From contig NC_133327.1 of NCBI RefSeq assembly GCF_042186555.1, positions 53,084,065-53,148,064 on the forward strand: a DNA stretch of 64,000 nucleotides. The letters are read 5' to 3'. This DNA comes from Aquarana catesbeiana. Its lineage: Eukaryota > Chordata > Amphibia > Anura > Ranidae. The translations under genes and the position numbers were made by a program. Of this stretch, positions 45,872 to 58,254 are shown piece after piece. The first letter of the stretch is position 1, and each line of letters begins with the position of its first letter. The notes under the pieces are model-generated. The model made no database searches, was not told the origin of the DNA, and was given only the letters and a program-made list of their open reading frames with translations.

Positions 45872-46569
45872 GGAGAAAAAGGGCAGAATAAAAGCACCAG
45901 CACGAAAGCTAGTAGGTAGTGATTGGTATCTATAACCTGTCCCTAGGCTCTCCTTGAGGAATCCAAGATGGCGGCAGACAGTAAAAGTCCTGTGTAGAGT
46001 CTAAAGATTAAAATTAGATGTTGTGCAGTACAATACAATTATGTTCAGTCGTTACCTTTGAGAATCGATTAGTATTTTCATGGCCTGAGAACAGGCTTGT
46101 TTTAATTATGATTGAAATTAATTGGGGTAGTTGAAGAGTAAACAGCTCTTCCTGGGCCCATAGATCAGATGTTCCTCTCCTCATGTACCAACCATGGGCT
46201 CACATTACATTCTGTACAATAAATATCTCTAATTCCTATGAGTCTCTAGAAGGCTTTTGTGGTAACCCCTTCTAGACTTAAACCATACTCAGCTGGCCCT
46301 TCACTCAACCAATCTTATCTGTTGATACAGGCCATACACTGAAGATCACAAGTTAATAACTTTAATGTAGATTCACTCCACTAACCTTTTCCAGGCAATC
46401 TGGATTTCCAATAGGTGGAACATCTTTCAAAGCATTGAAACCTTTACAGTGACATTAGGCATCTACAGTGCATGGAGGGATAGTAGGGGTATTCCCATGC
46501 TCAACTTACTGAAAACTCAATAATCTGCTTAGAATTTGTTTAGGACTCCTGGGGCAGACAAAGAAGGTT

Positions 46570-47010
46570 AAAGCGGAGCTCCAAACAAAAGGGGAAGGTC
46601 TACTTGTTTGCACCCTCCACTGCCACATATGGCCCTTTTTTGGGAGGAGCAGGTACCTGCTTTTGACAGGTACCCACTTCCGATCAGAACGCCACAGCGA
46701 TCTACGATGATGTCTGGCCCATTCTCCTTCCTCCAGCGGCCTTCTGGGACACACACAGGTCCCAGAAGACTTCAGGACCATTCGCAAAGCACAGTGGGAC
46801 TCATGCATTTACATTAGGAAACCGGCTGTAAAGCCAGAAGGCTTCACTGCCTGTTTCCCTTACCTAAGATGTCCGGCGCCTGCACCCGGAGCTGATTGAA
46901 GAAACGGCTCGGGTGTGGACATCGCTGGATCCCTGGACAGGTAAGTGTCATTATAAAAAAAAGCCGCCAGCTACAGTATTTTTGGGAGGAGACTGGAGCT
47001 CCTCTTTCAG
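46570..47010. repeat. dispersed repeat family F1, copy 3
   Basis: It begins AAAGCGGAGCTCCAAACAAA and contains TGCCACATATGGCCC, TTTGACAGGTACCCACTTCC and CTGGACAGGTAAGTGTCA in the same order as 14528-14990 and 15225-15570. Confidence 0.72.
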
Positions 47011-47464
47011 TTATTTTTGTATGCCAATATTAAGGTGACTTATGAATGAATTCTCTTACAAAAAAATAGAATCTCATGAGCTAAACAAAGTGTGTCATTT
47101 ATTGGGCACTAGTTTAAATTCTGCACCCTGAGATATAAATTGAATGAAAATATTTAGTATGTTGGTTGTCTGGCCTAAGATCCCGGCCCCATGTAATTCT
47201 TGGCAAACACAAATGGAAAAGTAGAGTGAGTACCCATAACTCCAGCCAAAAGATAATTTTTTGTTTTGGTTGGAGTGAAGAAAGGTGAGAGCCACCACCA
47301 GGTTTTTTTTATTTTTACCTTTTTCTACAGGTGACCATACCCTTCCCTAATCTATGTAAAAATTATTAAATTCATAAAAGAGATTATTGGACGAGATAGA
47401 GATCATTACATCACTGCTACACTTCCCCACTTTGTCTAATCATGGAACATTTTGCATTCAATGA

Positions 47465-48915
47465 GATTAGACATGTGCGGTTTGCTTTTTAAAATTCGGA
47501 TGAATATGTCATTACTCAGAAATTCAGACGTATCCGAATTTCTGAATGACAATAGTACCGGAATTTAAATGGATCTGAAATAACAAAACAAAATTTTGGA
47601 TGAAATTTGAATTTAAATAGCTTTCAAATTGAATTTGAATAGTTTTCGAATTTAAATCATTTTCAATTCGAATTCGAATTTCCAAAGAGAATAAAATAGA
47701 ATAGAAAAAAAAGGAATAAACTAGAAAAGAATATAATAGAATAGAAAATAAAGAATATAATTTATTAGAGTAAAAAAGAATAGAATACAAAATAAAGGAA
47801 TAAAAAAAATAGAATAGACAATAAAGGGATAGAATAGAAAATAAAATAATAGAATATAATAGACTAAAACAGAACAAAATAAAATAGTAAATTAAAGAAC
47901 AGAATAAAATAGAATGGAAAATAAGACAATAGAACAGAATAAAAAAAAATAGAAAGAATATAACTATATTCTAAAATTCTAAATTTCAAATAGAATACAT
48001 TTGAATTTGAATACAATAGAAAATAATAAAATAGAAAAAAAGAATAGAATAGAAATGAGTAGAATAGAAAAAAATTTATAGAATAAAATAGAAAGAAAAT
48101 AACCTCCTTCTAAAATTCGAATTTTGAATAGAATACATTCAAATTAGAATAGAACAGAAAATAATAGAAAAGTGAAGCATATAATAGAATTACAAAAACA
48201 ATAGAATAGAAAGAAGATAACCATTTTCCAAAATTCGAATAGATGAAATTTGAAATTGAATAGAATAGAAAAGTATAGATTAGAATAGAAAATAAAAATA
48301 AACTAGACTAGAATAGAATAGAATAAAACAACAATAGAATAGAAACGAAGAATACAACCATCTTCTGAAAATCCAATTTCGATTAGAATAAATTTGAATT
48401 AGAATAGAATAGAAAAGAATAGACTAGAAAAGTATAGAATAGAAAATAATAGAATAGAATAAACAATAGAATAGTACAGAATAGAATGAATATAACTGTT
48501 TTACGAAATTCAAAAAAGAATACATTTGAATTAGAATAGAGTAGAAAAAAATAGAATTTAATAGAAAATAAAAAAATAGAACAGAAAATAAAAGAATAGA
48601 ATAGAAAAAACAATAGAATAGAATAGAAAGAATACAACCATCTTCCAAAATTGGAACTTTGGATAGAATAAATTTGATTTTGAATGGAATTCGATTCAAA
48701 TTCAATTCAAATGGAATTATATTCGATTTTGAATGCAATTTGAATGGAATTCAAATTCTAATCGATTTGACTTTGCTGAATTCGGTTGAATTGAGTTAAA
48801 TTCGACTGAATTTGGAAAATTCGAATCGATTCGAATAAACGAAACAAATTCTGAAAAGGATTTCAATGAATTTAACTAAATTAATTTATGTAAATAACGC
48901 ATCAAAACAAATTTT
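47465..48915. repeat. degenerate GAATA/AATAGAA-rich tract
   Basis: About 1.4 kb built from AATAGAATAGAAAA words and GAATTCGAATTTGAATAG-like stretches, almost free of C on the + strand between 47690 and 48620. It is flanked on both sides by TTCGAAT/ATTCGAA-rich sequence (47470-47660 and 48660-48850). A similar TTCG/CGAA-rich region occurs at 63100-63800. It is non-coding; the - strand YSILFYSF-type frames are artefacts. Confidence 0.85.
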
Positions 48916-49104
48916 TTTGTTCTGCACATGTCCAATTGAGATAGTGAATGGTGACCATGCTGAGCGAAGGGACCACAATGCAGAAGAGCAGCCGCTCAAT
49001 ACAGGACCTGGAAGGAAGTGGAGATCACTGTAGTAGGGGTTTCTACTACAATCATTTCCAGCTTTCTAGGGTATCCCACAGCTATGCAACACACATGATG
49101 TATA

Positions 49105-49190
49105 AACATGTATAAAAAAAAGAAATAACGGGCAGACTCGATGGACTACTTGGTCTGTTTTCTGCCATCACTTTTCTATGTTTCTATAAT
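49105..49190 (+). mobile_element. CR1/L2-type LINE 3'-end fragment
   Basis: CGGGCAGACTCGATGGACTA, then CTTGGTCTGTTTTCTGCCAT and TTTCTATGTTTCTATAA is the 3' terminus known from CR1/L2 LINEs. Only the last 80 or so bases are present, 97 bp upstream of OTOF exon d. Confidence 0.72.
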
Positions 49191-49286
49191 TACATTGGTC
49201 TAAGTTGTACCAATATAACAAATTGCCATATCTAAACTTCAGCGTTTCTCTTTCTATCCTTTAATTGATGATTTTCTGACCTGCAG

Positions 49287-49418
49287 GTTAGTATTACAGT
49301 GATCGAGGCTCGGCAGCTGGTGGGATTAAACATGGATCCCGTGGTTTGTGTTGAGGTTGGAGATGAGAAGAAATACACCTCCATGAAAGAATCCACCAAC
49401 TGCCCGTACTATAATGAG
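49287..49418 (+). CDS. OTOF: OTOF exon d: first half of C2B
   Basis: Exactly 44 codons between CTGACCTGCAG and GTAAGTAC, phase 0 at both ends. It encodes VSITVIEARQLVGLNMDPVV, then CVEVGDEKKYTSMKESTNCP, then YYNE: beta strands 1-4 of the second C2 domain. The loop-1 aspartate in NMDP is kept. Human otoferlin has a conservative D for E change in VGDDKK. The splice signals are both strong. Confidence 0.97.
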
Positions 49419-50277
49419 GTAAGTACTTTGAACCGCAGACCATTATCTGCTTCCAAGGATTGTGAGAGATCTTCCAGGAAACAAACCTTATAAATAGCTA
49501 GACTTTTCCTCTTGATTACAGCCAGGCTGACAGTATACACTGGAGGGATGTTATTCAAGCTAGTAATTGCTTTATAACACTAGTGTCTTTTTATTTTTGC
49601 TTTTTATTTGCTTTGTGTTTGCAATGCATATTAATAAAAATGTACTAACATTACATCAGAATACAGAGTGTTCCTACCTTCAATATATGCAAACTAAGGC
49701 TTAGATATTTACAGGTTAACATGGATTATATAACCCCTATGAACGATAGCAATTTTCTGGTCCTTAAGGTGGTGATAACTCTCTGCGTTTTGTAGGTTTA
49801 ACATATTGAGCACAATAAAATAAACATTCTCCAGTAAGCTGCTTTCTAAAATTCTTACCCAGCACTTGCAATGTATACCTTTCAATCCTGCTGGCTCCTG
49901 CTCTCTCAGTGCTGCTTCCTTGAACTTCTGGTCTTCAAGTGTTAACAGCGGACAGTGCAGTCTGGAGCCAGTCAGTTCTCTGGGAGAAAATAGGAACAGG
50001 GGAGTGCCTTGCCAATCCTAGGCTAAAGGGCTGTGTGTTTCTATTGATGCACCCAATGTAGGGAGACATAACTCTAGTTCCTGCATGCAAGGGTGTCTCC
50101 ATTGGATGCTGCAAGAGAAAGGAGCCACCCTGAAATAAGAAACCTGGGACTGCAATCATGGCGGCAGCTTAAACTGGACTATAGACAAGGATTAAAAGAT
50201 ACAGAAGCTGCATACTTAGTAAATGAATAAATCAGCAGCTGAGAGTGCTTAAAAACTGAGGGTTCAATATCACTTTA

Positions 50278-51257
50278 TCCACGTGCCGACCAGCGGCCGT
50301 CATTATACTGCTGCAGGACGGCGCGTTCCCATGAATCGCCGTAGCTGTACGTCGGCCTTTTAAACAACTTTAGCAGGCGCGCGCCCGCTGCACGGTGGGG
50401 GACTTGATGCGCGTGACCGGCGGCTGCGATGTCCACCGGCCACGTGCGATCGCGGGCACGAGAGCCAGAACGGGGATGTGTGTGTGTAAACACACACATC
50501 CCCATTCTGTCAGGAGAGGAGAGACAGATCGTCTGTTCCTACTAAGTAGGAACAACGATCTCTCTCCTCCTCTAGTCAGTCCCACCCCCCCACAGTTAGA
50601 AACACACATGAGGGAACATATTTACCCCTTGATCGCCCCCTAGTGTTTACCCCTTCTCTGCCAGTTACATTTACACAGTAATCAGTGTGTTTTTATAGCA
50701 CTGATCTCTGTATAAATGTCAGTGGTCCCAAAAATGTGTCAAAAGTGTCCAATCTGTCAGCCGCAATGTCGCAGTCCCGATAAAAAACGCAGATCGCCAC
50801 CATTAATAGTAAACAAAAAATAATAATAAAAATGTCATAAATCTATTCCCTATTTTGTAGACGCTATAACTTTTGCGCAAACCAATCGATATACGCTTAT
50901 TGAGATTTTTTTTTTACCAAAAAATATATAGAAGAATACATATCGGCCTGAACTGAGGAAGAAATGTATTTTTTTACATTTTTATGGGGGATATTTATTA
51001 TAGCAAATAGTATAAAATATTGTGTTTTTTTTTTTTCAAAATTGTCGCTCTTTTTTTGTTTATATGGCAAAAAATAAAAACCACAGAGGTGATCAAATAC
51101 CACCAAAAGAAAGCTCTATTTGTGGGAAAAAAAGAACATTAATTTTGTTTGGGTACAGCGTTGCACGACCACGCAATTGTCAGTTAAAGCGATACAGTGT
51201 CGTTTCGCACAAAATGTCCTGGTCATTAAGGGGGCAAATTTTTCTGGTCCTTAAGTT
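50278..51257 (+). mobile_element. TTAA-family non-autonomous element F2, copy B
   Basis: From CCACGTGCCGACCAGCGGCC to TTTTTCTGGTCCTTAA. It carries the same internal blocks as 36600-37551 (AGTAATCAGTG, ATGTCGCAGTCCCGATAAAA, TTTTGCGCAAACCAATCGAT). A 26-bp palindrome GGATGTGTGTG/CACACACATCC lies at about 50474-50501. It directly abuts the next element. Confidence 0.75.
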
Positions 51258-51261
51258 ATAA

Positions 51262-52833
51262 AGTGTATCTAAACCCAAGAACAAAAAATGTATATATTCC
51301 AGCTTACCAATCCTTAGATTGGGTGGCTGCATTTGTTTTTTTTTACACGTTAAGCACATTTTTCCATAAAACTACCTGTTGAATCTGACAGAAACATGGC
51401 ATCCTTGTACTCACATACAATATAATCATCCTTCCCAGCTATCTTCTGTGAACTACAAAACAACCCCCCTCTATGTAGTGTAGTTGGGGATAAGGGGAAG
51501 TTTTGCAGTCCAAATCAGTAGAGTAGCCTGGGGTGACAGCATTGCTCCACGCAGGGCAGCTGCCCCTCCAGCCCCCTTCCCTCTCTTTAGTCCCGATGTT
51601 CTGTCAAAGTAGCCAACTCGTCAGAAACTCCAACCACGTCACTTCCTGCTGGTTTCTTTAAACCATCAGTAACTGGAGATTTTGACAAATTGCTGTTTGG
51701 ACACAACACCAGCCTCTATGTAGTGTAGTTGGGGATAGGGGGAAGTTTTGCAGTCCAAATCAGGAGAGTAGCCTGGGGTGACAGCATTGCTCCACCATAG
51801 ATACAGTGCAATGAGTAAGTGCTGTCACCCAAGAACAGGAAGTATGTTACTGGCAGGCATTGCCAGGACAAAGTCATCTACTGCCCAGGGCGAAGATGCC
51901 AAACTGTGCCCCCCCTCGGGAACCACCGATCGTCTTTTGCACTTGGGATCTATGATACTAACATAACTGTGCTCCTTCTGCCTGTCTGGCAGTTGTAAGG
52001 TGCAACAGAGATAAATGTTGGGCAGTCAGCTGGCCGACACCCAATGTAGACTGCACCACCACACCACCCTACGTCCACCACTGGTGCAAACAATGGACCT
52101 CACCACCAGAAATATCACTGCTCCTCTGCTTGGGCTTCTCTGAGGTAGGGCAGCCCCCAGGCAACAGGGTGGGTCAGTAACGGATAGAAGGGGTAAAGAT
52201 TGGTTGAAACTACTCTATGGGTTGCTGCCTTGCAGCACTCCCTACCCTTAACACCTAAAGACACTGCGCGCAGGACAGCTGCCCCTCCAGCCCCCTTCCG
52301 TCTCTTTAGTCCCGATGTTCTGTCAAAGAAGCCAACTCGTCAGAAACTCCAACCACGTCACTTCCTGCTGGTTTCTTTAAACCATCAGTAATTGGAGATT
52401 TTGACAAATTGCTGTTTGGACACAACACCGGCAACCGAATAATGTGCAGTACAGGAAGATTTAGCTGTTTTTACAGCACAGCGGCTAACGAAGACAAAGT
52501 TGCCGCCGCCTCGGAGGCAGCCATTTTGTTGGCTAGTATCAGAGCGGAGTAACAATCTCCGCTCATAATATCGTGCATCGGACTCTATTCGGTTGCCGGT
52601 GTTGTGTCCAAACAGCAATTTGTCAAAATCTCCAATTTCTGATGGTTTAAAGAAACCAGAAGTAAAGTAGTTGGAGTTTCTGACGAGTTGGCTATTTTGA
52701 CAGAACATCGGCCCTGCTAGAAGGATAATTAGGTTAATATGAAGGGCAAAAAAATGAAAATGAATGCAGCCACCACATCTATGGATTGGTAAGCTGCAAT
52801 ATATTATTTTTGTGTTTTGGGGTTTAGATACAC
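51262..52833. mobile_element. 1.6-kb element with about 95-bp inverted ends and internal MITE
   Basis: The left end AGTGTATCTAAACCC and right end GGGTTTAGATACACT lead into arms that match for about 95 bp (CCAGCTTACCAATCCTTAGA against TCTATGGATTGGTAAGCTGC). Inside are direct duplications (51470-51550 with 51709-51797; 51556-51708 with 52272-52430) and a hairpin MITE (52316-52711). The termini resemble those of the TTAA-flanked MITE at 5086. Confidence 0.72.
52316..52711. mobile_element. hairpin MITE with about 110-bp inverted arms
   Basis: GATGTTCTGTCAAAGAAGCC at 52316 mirrors the end TTTTGACAGAACATC at 52711, and the arms continue through CCAACTCGTCAGAAACTCCA and TGTTTGGACACAACACCGG. A lone left arm occurs at 51597-51708. 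Confidence 0.8.
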
Positions 52834-53886
52834 TACCACCTATAATAAACTAAACGTTTGTGGTTCTTGGTTGTTATCATTTAGTCAGTAAAGTCATGCC
52901 AGATGTTTGTGGAACTGCTCCCTTGTTTTTATTTCACTGAATTCATCTGGTAGGTCTTCTTGAGAATTTGGGGTTTAAATGCACACTGGTGTTAAACGCT
53001 CCTAAACGCCTGTACAAAAACGCTCTATATGAGTGGTTTTTTTTTTCTGCCAAAAGACCTGGCGTCTTTTTTAAGCCCAGTGTCCATGAACCCTGAAACG
53101 GAACCATATGTTTCAAAACTTTTGTGGGCAATCTCTGACCTCACAGGTTACCATGTACTTTCATAAGGGATAGTTTATCCTTCTTTTTCATTGAGTTGTT
53201 TAGTTTTTTAGCTTACTGCTAAAACTGGCCATGCACAGGTAAACTTTTGCATGAAAATATCAATTATCAAGAAATTTGTTCGATTTTCTTAGTGGGGTCA
53301 AATCAAAGTTAGTTTTCAAGCCTAGCAATGAGAAAATCTGAAGATGCAGGATGGCTATTTCTCTCAATGGAAGAAATTTTAACTGTGAATGTGGAAAAAT
53401 AATATACTGTATATTGTAATGTCCATTCAAATAAATGGGATATCATTCAAGTAGCAGGTTTGAACAGAACATTAGGAACTTTTGAACAAAAGTAGCTGAC
53501 TATGATGGCAAGTAAAAAAACATTCTGATGAACAATATTTCAATAACATTCGGACAAAAATCATCTGTATGGCCAACTTTATAGACTTTCAGGCATAGAA
53601 GAAGAGATGGGAGAAGAATTTACAAGCACCATCTATTTCCAAATCATTTATTATACCTAATAACCATGGAGTGGAGTTGCACATATAAAGAGAAATGAGA
53701 AATGAGAGAGGCTTGAAATGTCAGGTTGGAATGGTTGTACTTTGGAAGAGTTCCAGACCACATGAATAAAGTTCCCCTCTGCAGCTTGACTTTAATGGTG
53801 CTCGGGATTCTCTCTACTTCCCATGTTACTAAACTCTATAATATGCTTGATAAAAGTAGCATAGCTGCATAAGTTTGTCTCTAGAG

Positions 53887-54071
53887 CAGTGTTTCTCAAC
53901 TCCAGTCCTCAAGGTGCACCAACAGGTCATCTTTTCAGGATTTCCCTCAGATGAAATGGATGTGGTAATTACTAAGGCAGTGAAACTGATTAAATCATCT
54001 GTGCAAGATAATTGAAAGCCTGAAAATATGACCTGTTGGGGCGCCTTGAGGACTGGAGTTGAGAAACACTG
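53887..54071. mobile_element. 185-bp hAT MITE with perfect 8-bp duplication
   Basis: CAGTGTTTCTCAACTCCAGT and ACTGGAGTTGAGAAACACTG are perfect inverted ends. CTCTAGAG flanks at 53879-53886 and 54072-54079. The inverted ends continue through CCTCAAGG and ACAGGTCAT. Confidence 0.96.
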
Positions 54072-54079
54072 CTCTAGAG

Positions 54080-54290
54080 CAGCCATTCTCAACCAGGGTT
54101 CCAGGGAAACCATAGAGTTCCTCCAGAAGTTGCTAGGGATTCCTTGAGCTGTAGCTGATTGACTTTCCATTTGATGGTGGTTGCTGCTTAGTTCAAGACC
54201 AACACCACTATACAGAGCCCGAAGCATGACACCAATAGTCTTTTTAGCTCTCTTTAAGGGTAGCATTCTTACCATTACTGTAATGCCGGC
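54080..54290. mobile_element. probable second hAT MITE, abutting the first
   Basis: CAGCCATTCTCAACCAGGGTTCC starts at the base after the 8-bp duplication of the previous element and looks like a hAT terminus. A matching right end was not found, so the element is probably truncated. Confidence 0.5.
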
Positions 54291-54394
54291 CATAGATGGA
54301 ACGATTTTCTTTTCCACAGAAAACAAAATTGCTTGATTCCCCCAATAAAACCAGTCAGTGTTGATGGGGGAATCTCTCCCGTGGAGCTATTGTG

Positions 54395-54985
54395 TGCCAG
54401 TCAGATTTACACAGTAATCAATGCATTTTTAATTGCACTGATCGCTGTATAAATGTGAATGGTCCCAAAATCGCGCCAAAAGTGTCTGATCTGTCCACCA
54501 TAATGTCGCAGTCACGATAAAAAGCACTGATCGCCGCCATTACTAATAAAAAAAAATTAATAAAAATGCCATAAATCTATCCCCTATTTTGTAAACGCTA
54601 TAACTTTTGCGGAAACCAATCAATAAACGCTTATTGTGATTTTTTTTACCAAAAATATGTAGAAGATTACATATCGGCCTAAACTGAGGAAAAACATTTT
54701 TTTTTATATATTTTTGGGGGATATTTATTATAGCAAAAAGTAAAAAATAATACGTTTTTTTTCAAAATTGGTGCTATTTTTTTGTTTATAGCGCAAAAAA
54801 TAAAAACCACAGTGGTGATCAAATACCACCAAAAGAAAGCTCAATTTGTGGGAAAAAAAGGACGTCAATTTTGTTTGGGAGCCACATCGCACGACCGCGC
54901 AATTGTCAGTTAAAGCGACGCAGTGCAATCGCAAAAAGTGCTCTGGTCTTTGGCCAGCCAAATGGTCCGGGGCTTAAGTGGTTAA
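54395..54985 (+). mobile_element. TTAA-family non-autonomous element F2, 5'-truncated copy C
   Basis: It starts within the TTTACACAGTAATCAATGC block and runs to GGGGCTTAAGTGGTTAA. Blocks correspond to the second half of copies A and B. Confidence 0.75.
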
Positions 54986-55433
54986 GGGTTGCACTCCTCC
55001 CGACCACCTATGTAAGGGCAGGTTTTTCCTTTAGTTTTACTTGTCTTAGCGAACAATGATCACAGTACTGTATCTATAGATGAGCAGCGTTGTCTCCCTA
55101 GGGTAGAACTAGAACACCTCCCCCTCTTCTCTCCTTTATAACATAGTGGAAGGTGTTCTTCAGTCCTTAGAGGGAGCTGGGAATAATGCTAATGGAAAAC
55201 TGGCAAGGTACAGACAGCACAGAAACTTGTAAGCTCACTGGATTTCTGGCAGGGTTATTATATTATTTTTGTATTTTAATTATCGAACAGATATAAAATA
55301 TATTTAATGGCATATCTAACAAATCCCAAGGAAGCCCATAAGATACATTCATTGTTAGGGTTTAAATACGTGTCTCTCTGCATTCTGTTATCTGAATTCC
55401 GTCTCTTATAATCAATGTCTCTCCTTCCCACAG

Positions 55434-55496
55434 TACTTCGTCTTTGATTTCCACGTGCCTCCGGACGTGATGTTTGACAAAATTATCAAACTGTCA
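55434..55496 (+). CDS. OTOF: OTOF exon e: C2B middle strands
   Basis: Twenty-one codons (YFVFDFHVPPDVMFDKIIKLS) between TTCCCACAG and GTAAGTAA, phase 0 at both ends. It encodes the central strands of C2B. The EYFVFDF junction with exon d is diagnostic for ferlin second C2 domains; VPPDV where mammals have VSPDV is the only notable change. The preceding 6-kb intron contains a 1.6-kb long-inverted-repeat element and two TTAA-family copies. Confidence 0.97.
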
Positions 55497-56456
55497 GTAA
55501 GTAACAATGTTTGCCGTTCCCTATCGACACAAAACACTGAGCAGTGTGGTGAGCGATCACTTCTGCCATCAACACAAACACATTTTACAACCTCAGTTGG
55601 CTTCATTCGAGGCTCCAGGGAATATTGATTTTATTTCTCAGTGTTCACCAAGAATGCGGAGCGATATTTATGCATCCAATAATGAGTATGGTGACTTAGT
55701 TTGAGAAGAAAAACATGGAAACAAAGGTGTCTCTTATGTATCATATCAGTTCACAGATAAAATTTGTATTAGAAAAAGATCGTGGCTAGAGTTACTAGGT
55801 GGAATGACATTGGCAGCAGCCCGATTTACCTGTTTGTGGTGTCAATTTTTTTCCTATCTAGATCAGATAGTACAAGTCGAATAAAATATTCCCTTTTATC
55901 CTGGGAATTTAACTGACAGTAAACACTTGCTGAGATTGTGACCCAAGGCTAGCCAAAACTTTTTTATTTTGTTTTGGATAGAGCAAGTTTTTCTGCAATC
56001 TCCCCTATTGGGGAGATTTCCCATCACTTCTTGTCAGACAGAATGGGCTGGCCCCTTAAAGCCCCTTCACACCTGTCTGGTGTGCTGCAGTGTGTTACTG
56101 CACAAACATTATTGTGCGTTATTTCATATACAGGTTAATTATTCATTTTGAATGGGCTGCCAATTCACAACAGTGCACAGAAAAATAAAAATAAACCTTT
56201 TTTTTTATGCGGTGTATCACATCTGGTTCCCCTCTGTGTGGTTTGGTACGCTACAATGCACATGTGTTTGGGTGTGTATCTAAGGCGTGTTGAAGTTGCG
56301 TTATCTCAATCAACACATAAGTATGAAGCCAACCTTAAAGCTGCAGCTCCCTTTTGTTTATTGGTAAACAGAGAGTGAAAAAATAAAGTAAAAACTTGAT
56401 CTGTGAACAATATTTGTTATAACTTACTGTATATTTGTCTTTTTGCTTTCCCATAG

Positions 56457-56541
56457 GTCATCCATTCCAAAAATCTCCTGCGCAGTGGCACGTTGGTCGG
56501 ATCATTCAAGCTGGATGTGGGGACGGTCTATACACAACCTG
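56457..56541 (+). CDS. OTOF: OTOF exon f: end of C2B
   Basis: Eighty-five bases between TTTCCCATAG and GTACGTAC encode VIHSKNLLRSGTLVGSFKLD, then VGTVYTQP and one base of a glutamate codon. This is the last part of C2B, with the GSFKLDVGTVY strand shared by otoferlin and FER1L6. LLRSGTL distinguishes otoferlin from FER1L6, which differs in this loop. Only a 91-bp intron separates it from the next exon. Confidence 0.97.
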
Positions 56542-56632
56542 GTACGTACTTGTAGGCTGGTGCCTAAGATTTTATTTAAATTTAACTTTGTAAATCAATG
56601 TTTAACTTCCATCTCTTGCATCATCATTCTAG

Positions 56633-56792
56633 AACACCAATTCTACCACAAATGGGCCATTCTTTCTGACCCTGATGACATCACAGCGGGGGTTAAAGGT
56701 TACCTGAAATGTGACATTGCCGTCGTTGGAAAAGGGGACAATATAAAGACACCTCACAAAGCTAACGAGACTGATGATGATGACATTGAAGG
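56633..56792 (+). CDS. OTOF: OTOF exon g: C2B edge and FerI linker
   Basis: This 160-base exon lies between CATCATTCTAG and GTGAGTGT. It reads EHQFYHKWAILSDPDDITAG, then VKGYLKCDIAVVGKGDNIKT, then PHKANETDDDDIE and two bases of glycine. It covers the C2B exit and the FerI segment, with the acidic DDDDIE cluster typical of otoferlin. The donor was set at GG|GTGAGT so that the next exon restores the IEGNLLLPDG sequence of the family. Confidence 0.97.
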
Positions 56793-58254
56793 GTGAGTGT
56801 ATTGGCCCTTGTACCTAGCTGCTTCCCTTTATGTTCCCTATTTTGGTGGCTTCATTTTTCATTTGAGGTTTCTGTGTGGCACTATGGGACTTCCGCAACA
56901 CATTTCATGGTATCGGCTTTTTTAGCCTAAAGAAGCCATGAAAGGAACCTTCTAACATTTTAGAAATGGAATTCAGGCCCAATAGGGGCGCCACAGCATG
57001 GATAGTGGGATGGTGGCTGGGCAGGAGATAGCTTTGGAGTTGGGACTTATCTTTGAGGTTGGAAAAGGCAAGCCCCTGCTAACAAAGTTGACTTGTGACC
57101 CTCTAAAACTATTAAAAGAAGAAGTCCAGGTATGGACATTTTTACATGATTACATTGGTCCAGCTTGGACCATATATGACCATATATCATACCTGTAGGA
57201 TCCCTCTGTAAAAAAAAGTTTTGCCTTTAGTTCTACTTTAACTACGTTCCCTTATACTGGCTTTTTAAAATAATAAATGCAATATTTAGAGGTTGCATGA
57301 GAAGATTGAGGCAATAAAACACTTGATAGGTAAAATTATTTTTCCAGAGGTCTAGACCAAAAAAGAAGGACAACTGGGGAGTAAAGAGGGATGGAGGGGT
57401 TTGGCAGAAGAACAGTCCCTTTCAATGAGGGACAGTAAGGAGCTATGCCTAAAGGTTAATTAAGAAGCTGATAATCTCAGTAGGAATGAGAGTACGGCTT
57501 CCTTTACATCCATCTAATGTTTTATATGTCATTATCTTGTATTATAGACATAGTCTTCCTCCTTCAGCTGTAAGTCACATGCACTACATGAAATGAGGCC
57601 ACTGCATGGCATACCTCATTAAATCCGGTGTATCTGGCACTTCATTATCACCAGCCCCCAGCCTTCATTATGTCCATCGCTTACGGAACAGAAATGTTAA
57701 ACTGATTGAATTACCCGATCGTTTTGTTTATTGTCAATGTTTCATTACAGTCACCTCACTAACATAAAAAGATAAAAGTGTCGCTGAAAGGGGAAACCTT
57801 GCTTTTTCTGGAGGCCAATGCAACCGGTTCACTTAGAGAAAGTAGAAATCCAGGTTTAATTTCACTTGAAATTGTTTATTTCATATAAGAACACACTTCA
57901 GGCCTGGTTTATCCTGCTTTATATAACATTTGAAATGAAATTGTATGATCCCATCCCATGCTTCCAATAGAAGAGTAGTTAGGTATGTAGAACATGTAAA
58001 TCCTGCCCTCCTTAAGCTTCTCAATCCTCTTCATCTTTATAACATGAAGAGGGGGACCTGGTGTGCTGATCAGAAGGGCTTCAAAGCCATCTTGTACATC
58101 TGGGAGCCCCCACAGCTCTCACACGTCTCACCGGGGATTCTGCTAGAGGACAAAATGACAGCTTTGAATTCAGGATGGAGTAAATAGCTAAGCTTCGTGT
58201 AGACTGTGACAGACGTGGAGTTAAGAGGATATGCTAGAATAAATACTTGTTAAA

